A DNA stretch of 64,000 nt. Source: Sphingobacterium sp. LZ7M1. Its GTDB lineage: Bacteria > Bacteroidota > Bacteroidia > Sphingobacteriales > Sphingobacteriaceae. A model generated the notes under the pieces. That model made no database searches. It had not been told where the DNA came from and saw only the letters and a list, made by a program, of their open reading frames with translations. The stretch covers positions 3,224,001 to 3,288,000 of the forward strand of contig NZ_CP101134.1 of NCBI RefSeq assembly GCF_024296865.1, read 5' to 3'. The translations under genes and the position numbers were made by a program. This document shows positions 53,185-62,193 of this stretch, piece by piece (positions within the stretch are counted from its first letter, which is position 1; every line of letters begins with the position of its first letter).

Positions 53185-53451
53185 ACGATTGTTGTTTTGT
53201 TAATTATTTACTTGTTTTCATGAATTAATGACACAAAGTAAAGTATTAAAAAACAATTTTCATAATCTTTTTTAATTTTTATTGAATATTTAATAAATAT
53301 TTTAAAGTTTTGTTGATTTATTCATACCTATTATTGGTTTTTATTAAAAAACACATCAGGGTAAAAATTTTAACCATGCTGGATTATTGGCTCAAATTAT
53401 TTTAACAATTCATTCGAGCGTCCCTACCAACCGGCTTCGAGAATTCCTTTA

Positions 53452-53501
53452 GTCTCATTCGGGACACATTCGGAAAATTCGGAATGTGTCCCGAATGAGA
53501 C
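53452..53501. repeat. Perfect 20-bp inverted repeat
   Basis: Arms of 20 bases, no mismatch, 10-base loop, no T run on either side. Not adjacent to a stop codon, so not an obvious terminator. A degenerate single-arm copy may exist at 28935-28974. Confidence 0.75.
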
Positions 53502-53577
53502 CAAGTTTAAATGGAGGAAAAAAAAGATTGTAAATTTTTAGGGATGGCCAGAATAATGACTGAGCATGGCATACAAA

Positions 53578-53605
53578 ACGAGGTTGCCAAAAAAGGCAAC
53601 CTCGT
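53578..53605. terminator. Terminator of the UbiD-type gene
   Basis: ACGAGGTTGCC-AAAAAA-GGCAACCTCGT, 11-bp perfect stem; on the minus strand it is followed by TTTT. Lies 23 bases past the stop. Confidence 0.8.
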
Positions 53606-53627
53606 CTATTATTTTTTGGAATTTGTT

Positions 53628-55466
53628 CTAATATATACCGTGCAGGGATCCACCTTTAGCGGCAAGTTGATCAACTCGCTTCTCCACTGCCGGATCTTTG
53701 ATCAGATCAGGAGCATGATGAGGTTTACTTCTCGCATCGATGATCACAGGACCATGGCAGCCCCAGTGTTTATGGCTCGTGAAACTATCGATACCATAAA
53801 TATCAAAGGCAGGATTGGACTTTGTAAAGGTCACCCACACAAAATTGTTTTCATTTTCTGCGGTAAAGGCTGCATCATCTGCTAATACGATAAGCTGTAT
53901 GCCTTCCCAATTTCTATCCTTTGCTGCCGCGCACCATTCTCCCAGCAGCTTGGCTTCTTCTTCATAGCTCGTAAAGGCTTGACCATCTAGTACGATGATC
54001 CCAGGTAAGGCCACTTTTCCATGGTTGAAAGGTCTTGGTAAATCTAATCCCACAGGATATTCGCTAATCAATTGTCTTTTTACTTCCCCTACAGCTGCAA
54101 AAGTGACCTTTGATCCTGCATTCAATCCATCCCCTGTATAATCCAGGGTATCGATTGTCGTGTTGGTTTGGAAGTGCAGATCCCTGCTAAGGTCAATCCT
54201 TTCGAAGATATGGGTAAAGAAATCCTTGATACTATGGATATCCAATTGAGGGTTATCCTCAAAGGCTGAAATAAATAGATATTTCGCAAGACTGAGTTGG
54301 TTGGTACCTAAAATCTGGTTTGCAATGGTCAATACTTCCTGAGGTCTATCGACCTTTTGATATGGCGTATATCGTTCGCTACCTATGGCAAACAACAGGG
54401 GATGCACTCCAGCTGGATCAACGGCATGTACAGCATGTAGACCGCCGATCTGCTGAGGGATCGCATTACCAGTAATTTCATGGATCAATGCACCAAAGCT
54501 GGTATCTTCTTGTGGAGGCCTACCCACGACGGTAAAGGACCAGATGGGGTCCTTTCTATGGTAAACCTTATGTACCTTCATCAATGGGAAAGGGTGTACC
54601 AATGAATAATAACCGATATGGTCCCCGAATGGGCCTTCAGGTTTGTTGTCATTTGGATAAACGGTACCTGTAATGACAAAATCAGCATCTGCAGAGATAC
54701 AGAAGCCTTCCTCATCATAGAAATAACGGAAGCGACGGTTCCCTAGGGCGCCAGCAAAGATCATTTCGGAGAGCCCCTCTGGAAGAGGCATCACAGCCGA
54801 AAGCGGATGTGAAGGCGGACCACCGACGAAAACACTGACCTTCAGCGGTTTCCCTAAGGCATTTGCTTTGGTCTGATGTATACCTATACCACGATGCAAC
54901 TGGTAGTGCAAACCGATCTCTTGATCTTGGACATATTCATTGCCCCCTAGCTGTATCCGATACATACCAAGGTTGGCATTCATGATGCCCGGTTTGCTGA
55001 TATCTTCTGTATATACCTGCGGCATGGTCACAAAAGGGCCACCATCCATAGGCCAGTTTACGATCTGAGGAAGTTCGGAGATCTTGGTTTGCCCATACAA
55101 AATGGGAGCTGCAGATTTCTTTTTCCAAGGCAAAGCACCCAAGGCCACCATGGAAGAGCCCGCATAGGAAAATGGTTTTTTCAAAACGGACATCGGGTTC
55201 ATTTTGACGTCAACCAATTTCTTGACGTGATCCAAGGTGTCCCGGAACATGAATTTCGATCGCTCAAGGGTTCCAAAGAGGTTTGATACTGCCGGAAATT
55301 TTGATCCTTTGACATTCTCAAAATATAAGGCCGGACCCTGGGCATCATATACCCGCATCTGAATAGAGGCCATTTCCAGGTAAGGATCGACTTCTTCTTT
55401 GATTCGGATAAGATGACCATGTTTTTCTAGGTCGGCAACACATTCTTGTAAACTTTTGTATCCCAT
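53628..55466 (-). CDS. UbiD-family decarboxylase, menaquinone-biosynthesis type
   Basis: 612 residues. Prenyl-FMN-dependent decarboxylase of the UbiD superfamily: 'YKSLQECVADLEKHGHLIRIKEEVDP', 'KANALGKPLKVSVFVGGPPSHPLSAVMPLPEGLSE', 'EGPFGDHIGYYS' and 'RKDPIWSFTVVGRPPQEDTSFG' are family-typical; the E-x-x-G-D-H-x-G part holds the conserved Glu of the active site. About 110 residues longer than E. coli UbiD. In organisms without ubiquinone such proteins serve menaquinone synthesis. The prenyltransferase that makes prenyl-FMN (UbiX) is not in the window. Confidence 0.88.
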   Translation of the reverse strand: MGYKSLQECVADLEKHGHLIRIKEEVDPYLEMASIQMRVYDAQGPALYFENVKGSKFPAVSNLFGTLERSKFMFRDTLDHVKKLVDVKMNPMSVLKKPFSYAGSSMVALGALPWKKKSAAPILYGQTKISELPQIVNWPMDGGPFVTMPQVYTEDISKPGIMNANLGMYRIQLGGNEYVQDQEIGLHYQLHRGIGIHQTKANALGKPLKVSVFVGGPPSHPLSAVMPLPEGLSEMIFAGALGNRRFRYFYDEEGFCISADADFVITGTVYPNDNKPEGPFGDHIGYYSLVHPFPLMKVHKVYHRKDPIWSFTVVGRPPQEDTSFGALIHEITGNAIPQQIGGLHAVHAVDPAGVHPLLFAIGSERYTPYQKVDRPQEVLTIANQILGTNQLSLAKYLFISAFEDNPQLDIHSIKDFFTHIFERIDLSRDLHFQTNTTIDTLDYTGDGLNAGSKVTFAAVGEVKRQLISEYPVGLDLPRPFNHGKVALPGIIVLDGQAFTSYEEEAKLLGEWCAAAKDRNWEGIQLIVLADDAAFTAENENNFVWVTFTKSNPAFDIYGIDSFTSHKHWGCHGPVIIDARSKPHHAPDLIKDPAVEKRVDQLAAKGGSLHGIY

Positions 55467-55487
55467 ATTTAATAGCTCGCTTAGCTA

Positions 55488-55495
55488 CAAATGTA
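55488..55495 (-). promoter_or_regulatory. -7 box of the UbiD-type gene
   Basis: TACATTTG on the minus strand, 21 bases before the ATG; matches TAnnTTTG. Confidence 0.45.
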
Positions 55496-55529
55496 AGCTA
55501 ATAGCGGGAATATAAGAAGGTTTAAGAAT

Positions 55530-56402
55530 TTATTGGTCGAGCTTGATGACCTGATCTAGCGGGGTAAAGGAGAATAAGATTTTGTTTTTCCAAGATGTAT
55601 TGTCAATAGGGTATTCACGCTCCATGAGGCGCTTGAATTCAATAAGGTCCTCTTTATGGATATGGTAGGCTTTTTTGAAAACCAAACTCATAATAAAATG
55701 TGGGACCAATATGCTTTTCACTTCGGCATTAGGGTACAAAGTTTTCTTGTACAAGCGATAAATTTCTTGAACGGTGATGGTTCTTGGCCCTCCAATCTCA
55801 ATGGTTTCATTCAGGAAACATTTGTCCCAATCAACATTATAGACCCAGCGTAAGAGGTCCAGTGATGAGATAGGATTGAACTTAACTTTGGCAATGGCAT
55901 TATCATAGGGCAGATAACGTCCATTGATCAGGAGATGCATATATTTATCCAGGACACTGCCCTTCCCTATAGCCAAGTTTTTGAGCACGATGGTATAAGT
56001 GATATTGGAAGCTTTCAAGAGCGCTTCAATATCCTTAATAAAAGGCTTATCCATTAGCCTTGCTATGTAGACGATTCGTTTACCTCCATTTAACTTGGTC
56101 AGTTCAATGAAGTTTTTCAATGTTATAAGTTCTAAATTAAGGTTAACGAGTTCACCTAATGTAGGAACATGGGTAATATAAATGGAAAGGCCCACTCCAG
56201 ACTCGATTTTAAAGGCTTCAAATTCTCTGCCTCTCCGCAATAAATCGACCTTATCAAGAGTTGCCGTCAATGTCTCAAACACTCTGGATTTAAACAAATC
56301 CAAGTCCCTAACAATCCCATGTACATTAAAATCCTCCCTGCTCAGGTTACTCATGGCTCGTTTTCCCAAATAAGAATTCAAACCTGATAATAACACTTCC
56401 AT
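55530..56402 (-). CDS. Atypical SDR / NAD(P)-binding protein with a degenerate glycine motif
   Basis: 290 residues. The N-terminal 'MEVLLSGLNSYLGKRAMSNL' occupies the place of the GxxGxxG nucleotide-binding loop but reads GLNSYLG, keeping the first and last Gly. Later 'IYITHVPTL', 'GKRIVYIARLM' and 'KFNPISSLDLLRWVYNV' and 'IEIGGPRTITVQEIYRLY' follow the layout of NmrA/NDUFA9-like atypical SDRs. The active-site YxxxK is not seen. A structural or sensing role is as likely as catalysis. Minus strand, upstream of the UbiD-type gene with a 63-base gap. Confidence 0.7.
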   Translation of the reverse strand: MEVLLSGLNSYLGKRAMSNLSREDFNVHGIVRDLDLFKSRVFETLTATLDKVDLLRRGREFEAFKIESGVGLSIYITHVPTLGELVNLNLELITLKNFIELTKLNGGKRIVYIARLMDKPFIKDIEALLKASNITYTIVLKNLAIGKGSVLDKYMHLLINGRYLPYDNAIAKVKFNPISSLDLLRWVYNVDWDKCFLNETIEIGGPRTITVQEIYRLYKKTLYPNAEVKSILVPHFIMSLVFKKAYHIHKEDLIEFKRLMEREYPIDNTSWKNKILFSFTPLDQVIKLDQ

Positions 56403-56572
56403 CTTCCCTCCTCTTATTTGTTATAATATTTATTTAATGCTAACAGAATTAAACTGCGAAAGTTTAAAGTTTCTAAAAATTTTACAAATCAAATAAATTT
56501 TAACAATTAATCACATTGTCTTTGACATGTAAAAATTCGGGTTGGGGATGCCCCCAGTCACTTAGAATAGAC

Positions 56573-56580
56573 TATATTTG
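56573..56580 (+). promoter_or_regulatory. -7 box of the cryptochrome gene
   Basis: TATATTTG matches TAnnTTTG, 26 bases before the ATG. Confidence 0.5.
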
Positions 56581-56606
56581 TTAAGTAACGCATTTCGGGG
56601 TATAAT

Positions 56607-57842
56607 ATGAGTAAAAGAGTAGTTCTTGTTTGGTTTAGGAATGATTTAAGACTGCATGACAATGAAGTATTAATTGAAGCTATAAACAAATCAGACTTAA
56701 TCATTCCCGTTTACTGTTTCGATCCTCGTTATTTCCACAAAAACAAATTCCAACAAAACAATACCGGCATCAAAAGGGCACAATTTCTTTTGGAATCGGT
56801 TGCGAAATTAAAGGCGAAACTCCAAAAAATGGGCAGTGACCTGATGACATTTGTTGGAAAACCTGAGGAAATCCTTCCTGTTTTATGTGCTAAATATGAG
56901 GTTGGAGAAGTATTCCACCATCGGGAGGTAGCCTCGAGGGAGACCCAGATTTCCGAGATCGTGGAAGCCGAGCTTTGGGAGAACAAAATCAACCTGAGGC
57001 ATTTTATCGGCCATACCCTTTTTCACAAAGAGGACTTACCCTTTCCAATCAAGGATATTCCTGATAAATTCAATATTTTCAGAAAAAAGATCGAACGAGA
57101 AAGTTCGGTTCGCCTTCCCCTTGCAGCGCCTCAGAATATTCCTAGCCCGCAACACTTGGAAGAAACGAATATCCCTAGCTTAAAGGAGTTAGGCTATACG
57201 GAAGAGGAAATAGAACCCCTCGCTGGGAAAAGCTTTGAAGGGGGCGAAGATTTTGGTATAGAAAAACTTAACAACCTTTTGGACCCCAATTACGAAGGGC
57301 TGAACAATTTCTCATTGATCTCCCCATATATCGCTATTGGAGCCCTATCGCCGATTTACGTGTACCATGAGATGCAGGATTCAGCGTTGGTCCAAAATAA
57401 AAAAAGATACGATCGCCTGATGACCATGCTATTGTGGAGAGACTATTTCCGCTTTATGCTCAAAAAATATCCCAATGTATTTTTTAAGCTAAATGGAATG
57501 GAAACAGAGCAAAATAATATAGAAAGCATCAATGAGGAATTGGTCCTGAACTGGAAAACGGCCAATACGGGTCAGGAAACAGTTGATGATAGCATCCAAA
57601 CTCTATTGAGCACAGGAAACATCACCTATGCGGAGCGAAGGTTGATTTCCAAATATTTTACCCAAGAGCTAGACTCCAACTGGCTTGCCGGTGCTAGCTT
57701 TTTTGAGGAGCACCTATTAGATTATGCGCCAGCAACCACCTATGGCTTTTGGTCGCACATGGCTTCTGTGGGGACCAGTCCTAAGGAAAACAGCTGTGCT
57801 GACTGGCAAGATCTTGCCAAGAAATTATATGTTTCGAAATAA
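56607..57842 (+). CDS. Divergent DASH-like cryptochrome/photolyase
   Basis: 411 residues. The N-terminal alpha/beta domain is clearly photolyase/cryptochrome ('VVLVWFRNDLRLHDNEVLIEAI', 'IIPVYCFDPRYF'), and 'SLISPYIAIGALSPIYVYHEM' and 'LLWRDYFRFMLKKYPNVFFK' are the DASH-like middle. The C-terminal FAD-binding part departs from the family: where DASH proteins have NG-PF-DA-M-EL and SNRGRQNVASF, this has TGQETVDDSIQTL and TYAERRLISKYF. By eye against E. coli PhrB, the Asn at N5 of FAD is T378 and the second Asp of DGD is A374, while W382 is kept. FAD binding and repair activity are therefore uncertain. Monocistronic. Confidence 0.8.
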   Translation: MSKRVVLVWFRNDLRLHDNEVLIEAINKSDLIIPVYCFDPRYFHKNKFQQNNTGIKRAQFLLESVAKLKAKLQKMGSDLMTFVGKPEEILPVLCAKYEVGEVFHHREVASRETQISEIVEAELWENKINLRHFIGHTLFHKEDLPFPIKDIPDKFNIFRKKIERESSVRLPLAAPQNIPSPQHLEETNIPSLKELGYTEEEIEPLAGKSFEGGEDFGIEKLNNLLDPNYEGLNNFSLISPYIAIGALSPIYVYHEMQDSALVQNKKRYDRLMTMLLWRDYFRFMLKKYPNVFFKLNGMETEQNNIESINEELVLNWKTANTGQETVDDSIQTLLSTGNITYAERRLISKYFTQELDSNWLAGASFFEEHLLDYAPATTYGFWSHMASVGTSPKENSCADWQDLAKKLYVSK

Positions 57843-58008
57843 ACAAATTCATTTTCTCAACGTTAAAATATTATGGAGAAAACAATAATAAACCCAAAGT
57901 TTATCAAAAATTGACTATTATTTATTTCTTAAACAGAATACACGAAAAAACATGCTAAAACATTGTATTTTATATCGATTAAATGCGGAAAAGTATGTTT
58001 ATTATTTA

Positions 58009-58016
58009 TAAATTTG
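58009..58016 (+). promoter_or_regulatory. -7 box of the sucA-odhB operon
   Basis: TAAATTTG matches TAnnTTTG, 25 bases before the sucA ATG. Confidence 0.5.
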
Positions 58017-58041
58017 GCAAAATTTTATCACCCCAATCCAC

Positions 58042-60783
58042 ATGGACAAATTGACATTTTTGAGTAATGCTGATTCGAGTTACATCGACGGTTTATATCA
58101 AGCATACAAAGCTGACCCAAATTCAGTAGATTTTGGTTGGCAAAAGTTTTTTGAAGGATTTGACTTTGGTCAAACATCAGAAGGTGGTTCGGTTGAATCA
58201 GTTGAAGGTGTATCTGATCACGCATTAAAAGAAATCAACGTACTAAACATGATCCATGGTTATAGAGACCGTGGTCACCTATTTACCCAAACCAACCCTG
58301 TTCGCGAGCGTCGCAAATACTACCCAGGCAAAGAGTTAGAGACATTTGGCCTATCAGAATCTGATATGGACACGGTTTTCAATGCTGGTGTGGAAGTTGG
58401 TTTAGGCCCTGCCAAATTAAGAGATATCCGTCAGCTGATTGAAGACACTTACTGTCGTTCTATTGGTGCTGAATTCAAATACATCCGTAATCCTGAGAAA
58501 ATCAAATGGTTGCAAGACCATATGGAAGCGGACAGAAACCAACCTCACTACGATGTAGATCAGAAGAAACGCATTTTCAGGAAACTGAACCGTGCGGTGA
58601 TCTTCGAAAGTTTCTTGGGAACCAAATTCTTGGGACAAAAACGTTTCTCCCTTGAGGGTGCTGAAAGCTTAATTCCAGCATTGGATTCCATCATTGAAAA
58701 AGGTGCTAGTTTAGGAATCCAAGAATTTATGATCGGTATGGCTCACCGTGGTCGTTTGAACGTATTGGCAAACATCATGGGTAAACCTTACAAAACTATC
58801 TTCTCTGAATTCGAAGGTAAAATGTATGCCGAAGAGGATCCGGAATTACAATTTGGTGGTGACGTAAAATACCACTTAGGGTATTCATCGGACGTGACTA
58901 CAGAAGACGGTAAATCTATCCACCTATCTCTGGCTCCAAACCCTTCGCACCTAGAAACTGTAGATCCTATCGTTGAAGGTATCACGCGCTCTAAAATCGA
59001 CATGAAATACAATGGCGATTCATCGAAGATTGCGCCGATATTGATTCATGGAGATGCGGCAATTGCAGGTCAAGGTGTGGTATATGAGGTAACTCAGATG
59101 TCAAAACTTGAAGGATACCGTACTGGTGGTACCATTCACATTGTCATCAACAACCAAGTTGGTTTTACGACCAACTATAAAGATGCCCGTTCAGGAACTT
59201 ACTGTACGGACGTTGCCAAGATCTCTTCTTCACCAGTTTTCCATGTCAATGGAGATGATGCTGAAGCAGTAGTTTATGCGATTAATTTAGCGGTAGAATA
59301 CCGTCAGAAATATAAAACTGATGTTTATATCGACCTATTATGTTACCGTCGTTACGGGCATAACGAGGCTGATGAACCTAAGTTTACTCAACCATTATTA
59401 TACAAGGCTATTGAAAAACATCCGAATCCAAAAGATGTATATGCCAAGAAATTGGTGGATGAGAAATCCATTGACCAGACCTATGTGAAAAACACAGAGA
59501 AGGAATTTAAGGATTATCTTCAAGAGCAATTGGACATCGCCAAGAAAACGGATAAATTGGATGAAGAAGTTCCAATGTTCGGTGGAGCGTGGAAAGGTTT
59601 ACATGCCGCTAAAAAGGCTGATAACTATGAAGAGGTAGACACGAAGGTTCCTGCAAAGGAATTCTTGAAATTGGCTACGGAAATCACGACCCTACCAAAA
59701 GACAAGAAGTTCTTCCGTAAGATCTCAAAATTGTTCGAAGATCGTGCTGCCATGGTTAAAAATGACAACTACGATTGGGCGATGGGTGAATTGATGGCTT
59801 ATGCTACCCTATTGGATGATGGCAAACGCGTTCGTATTTCAGGACAGGATGTTCAACGAGGTACATTCTCTCACAGACATGCAGTTTTGACTTTGGAAGA
59901 CTCGGAGGAGAAATACATTCCATTGGCAAATGTTAATGGTGGTGAGCGTTTCAACATCTATAACTCCTTACTTTCTGAGTATGCAGTCCTAGGTTTTGAA
60001 TATGGATATGCATTGGCGAATCCTCAAGCATTGACAGTTTGGGAAGCACAGTTTGGTGACTTCTACAATGGTGCTCAGATTATCGTTGACCAATATTTGT
60101 CAAGTGCTGAAACCAAATGGAAAAGATCGAACGGTTTGGTCATGATGTTACCTCACGGTATGGAAGGTCAAGGTCCAGAGCACTCTTCGGGACGTATCGA
60201 ACGTTTCTTGGAATTATGTGCGAACGACAACCTGATCATTGCAAACTGTACCACTCCAGCGAACTACTTCCACTTATTGCGCCGTCAATTGGTAAGAGAT
60301 TTCCGTAAACCATTGGTAGTCTTTACGCCAAAAAGTTTATTGCGCCATCCAAAAGTGGTTTCTAAACTGGATAACTTTACCAAAGAGAACTTCCAAGAAG
60401 TAATCGATGATAGCTACGCAAAAGCAACGACCGTAAAACGTGTATTATTCTGTTCAGGAAAAATCTACTACGATTTATTGGAGAAACAACAAGCAGACAA
60501 ACGTACCGATGTAGCCATCGTTAGGGTTGAGCAATTGTATCCTGCACCGGTAGATCAATTCAAGGCGATCCGTGCGAAATACAAGAAAGCGACTGAATTC
60601 ATCTGGGTTCAGGAAGAAAACGAAAACATGGGTGCATGGCCATATTACTGCCGTATATTCCGCAAGACTGACCTTGATTTCACGGATTATATTGCACGTA
60701 CGGAGAGCGGAAGCCCTGCTACAGGTTACATGAAAAAACATGTGGCGCAACAAGAAGCAATAATTAATAAATCATTCGAATAA
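58042..60783 (+). CDS. sucA: 2-oxoglutarate dehydrogenase E1 component
   Basis: 913 residues, thiamine-diphosphate-dependent decarboxylase of the TCA cycle. The N-terminal 'LSNADSSYIDGLYQAYKADPNSVDFGWQKFFEGF' is the OGDH E1 lead-in; 'EFMIGMAHRGRLNVLANIMGKPY', 'GDAAIAGQGVVYEV' and 'INNQVGFTT' lie around the cofactor site; the C-terminal half has 'QDVQRGTFSHRHAVL' and 'HGMEGQGPEHSSGRIERFLEL'. It is followed 65 bases later by the E2 gene; no E3 is next to them. Confidence 0.97.
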   Translation: MDKLTFLSNADSSYIDGLYQAYKADPNSVDFGWQKFFEGFDFGQTSEGGSVESVEGVSDHALKEINVLNMIHGYRDRGHLFTQTNPVRERRKYYPGKELETFGLSESDMDTVFNAGVEVGLGPAKLRDIRQLIEDTYCRSIGAEFKYIRNPEKIKWLQDHMEADRNQPHYDVDQKKRIFRKLNRAVIFESFLGTKFLGQKRFSLEGAESLIPALDSIIEKGASLGIQEFMIGMAHRGRLNVLANIMGKPYKTIFSEFEGKMYAEEDPELQFGGDVKYHLGYSSDVTTEDGKSIHLSLAPNPSHLETVDPIVEGITRSKIDMKYNGDSSKIAPILIHGDAAIAGQGVVYEVTQMSKLEGYRTGGTIHIVINNQVGFTTNYKDARSGTYCTDVAKISSSPVFHVNGDDAEAVVYAINLAVEYRQKYKTDVYIDLLCYRRYGHNEADEPKFTQPLLYKAIEKHPNPKDVYAKKLVDEKSIDQTYVKNTEKEFKDYLQEQLDIAKKTDKLDEEVPMFGGAWKGLHAAKKADNYEEVDTKVPAKEFLKLATEITTLPKDKKFFRKISKLFEDRAAMVKNDNYDWAMGELMAYATLLDDGKRVRISGQDVQRGTFSHRHAVLTLEDSEEKYIPLANVNGGERFNIYNSLLSEYAVLGFEYGYALANPQALTVWEAQFGDFYNGAQIIVDQYLSSAETKWKRSNGLVMMLPHGMEGQGPEHSSGRIERFLELCANDNLIIANCTTPANYFHLLRRQLVRDFRKPLVVFTPKSLLRHPKVVSKLDNFTKENFQEVIDDSYAKATTVKRVLFCSGKIYYDLLEKQQADKRTDVAIVRVEQLYPAPVDQFKAIRAKYKKATEFIWVQEENENMGAWPYYCRIFRKTDLDFTDYIARTESGSPATGYMKKHVAQQEAIINKSFE

Positions 60784-60848
60784 ACAAAATGTTTAACCGT
60801 CCGTTGTAATATTATAGTATATTTAATGGAGGTTTAAAAGAAGTAAAT

Positions 60849-62096
60849 ATGAGCTTAGAAATCAAAGTCCCTTCGGTTGGTGAATCAATTACCGAAGTAA
60901 CCTTGGCCCAATGGCTAAAACAAGATGGTGATTACGTCGAAATGGACGAGAACATTGCCGAATTAGAATCTGATAAAGCAACGTTTGAACTACCTGCTGA
61001 AAAAGCTGGTATCCTACGTATTATTGCACAAGAAGGTGATACACTGGAAATCGGTGCGGTAGTATGTACCATTGAAGACGGAGACGCTCCTGCAGGATCT
61101 GGCGATGCTCCAGCGAAAAAAGAGGAAGCTCCAGCTGCACAGGCGGAGTCAAAACCTGCTCAAGCTGAAGCTGACGAAAGTCCTGAAACTTATGCTGCTG
61201 GCACAGCATCACCTGCTGCCGCTAAAATCTTAAGAGAAAAAGGAATCGACCCATCTACGATCAAAGGAACAGGTAAAGACGGAAGAATCACCAAAGAGGA
61301 TGCTGAGAAAGCTCAAGCAGCTCCAGCGAAAGCGGAATCTAAACCAGCGGCTCCTGCTGCAGCGGTAACTCCATCTGCTCCAGTGAGTGCAGGTGAGCGT
61401 GTAGAACGTCGTGAGAAAATGAGCTCATTGCGTAAAACAATCGCTAAGCGTTTGGTTGCTGTTAAAAATGATACAGCCATGTTAACTACATTCAATGAAG
61501 TAAACATGCAACCTATCATGGATCTTCGTGCTAAGTACAAAGATACTTTCAAAGAGAAACATGGTATCGGTCTAGGCTTTATGTCATTCTTCACCAAAGC
61601 AGTGACTACTGCCTTGAAAGAATGGCCTGCAGTCAATGCTCGTATCGAAGAGAATGAACTTGTATATTCTGACTTTGCTGACATTTCAATTGCAGTTTCT
61701 GCTCCAAAAGGATTAGTAGTTCCAGTAATCAGAAATGCAGAGTCTATGGCCCTATACCAAATCGAAAAAGCAATTGCTGAATTGGCTACAAAAGCTCGCG
61801 ACAACAAATTGACGATCGATGAAATGACTGGTGGTACATTTACCATTACCAATGGTGGTGTATTTGGTTCAATGATGTCTACGCCTATTATCAATGCCCC
61901 TCAATCGGCAATCTTAGGTATGCACAACATTATCCAAAGACCAATCGCTGAAAATGGCCAAGTGGTTATCCGTCCAATGATGTACATCGCTCTTTCTTAT
62001 GACCACCGTATTATCGACGGTCGTGAATCAGTGAGCTTCTTGGTACGCGTTAAGCAATTACTTGAAGATCCAGCTAGATTATTATTGGAAGTTTAA
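60849..62096 (+). CDS. sucB: Dihydrolipoyllysine succinyltransferase, 2-oxoglutarate dehydrogenase E2
   Basis: 415 residues. One lipoyl domain (1-76) with lipoyl-Lys K43 in '[11 protein letters not shown]', an Ala/Pro/Glu-rich linker, a peripheral-subunit-binding domain ('[34 protein letters not shown]'), a second Ala-rich linker, and the catalytic domain ending '[34 protein letters not shown]' with the catalytic His. Equivalent to odhB. Ends at a strong terminator. Confidence 0.96.
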   Translation: MSLEIKVPSVGESITEVTLAQWLKQDGDYVEMDENIAELESDKATFELPAEKAGILRIIAQEGDTLEIGAVVCTIEDGDAPAGSGDAPAKKEEAPAAQAESKPAQAEADESPETYAAGTASPAAAKILREKGIDPSTIKGTGKDGRITKEDAEKAQAAPAKAESKPAAPAAAVTPSAPVSAGERVERREKMSSLRKTIAKRLVAVKNDTAMLTTFNEVNMQPIMDLRAKYKDTFKEKHGIGLGFMSFFTKAVTTALKEWPAVNARIEENELVYSDFADISIAVSAPKGLVVPVIRNAESMALYQIEKAIAELATKARDNKLTIDEMTGGTFTITNGGVFGSMMSTPIINAPQSAILGMHNIIQRPIAENGQVVIRPMMYIALSYDHRIIDGRESVSFLVRVKQLLEDPARLLLEV

Positions 62097-62115
62097 TTCC
62101 AAAACACATAATTCT

Positions 62116-62150
62116 CAAAAGGTCGCTTAAAATAATTAAGCGACCTTTTG
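62116..62150 (+). terminator. Terminator of sucA-odhB
   Basis: CAAAAGGTCGCTTAA-AATAA-TTAAGCGACCTTTTG, a perfect 15-bp stem, followed by TATTTTT. Confidence 0.88.
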
Positions 62151-62158
62151 TATTTTTG
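62151..62158 (+). promoter_or_regulatory. -7 box candidate of the outer-membrane protein gene
   Basis: TATTTTTG, a TAnnTTTG match directly after the odhB terminator stem and 35 bases before the next ATG. It may simply be the terminator T run. Confidence 0.3.
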
Positions 62159-62193
62159 AGAGATTCTTTATAAGTTGAGCTCCAAATTATTTT

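Larger units (their letters stand above)
53185..53627. other. Intergenic region asnB-ubiD with a perfect 20-bp palindrome
   Basis: No gene is supported. Besides the AT-rich asnB promoter region it holds an inverted repeat GTCTCATTCGGGACACATTC (53452-53471) with its exact reverse complement (53482-53501) around a 10-base loop GGAAAATTCG, and the ubiD terminator. Confidence 0.6.
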
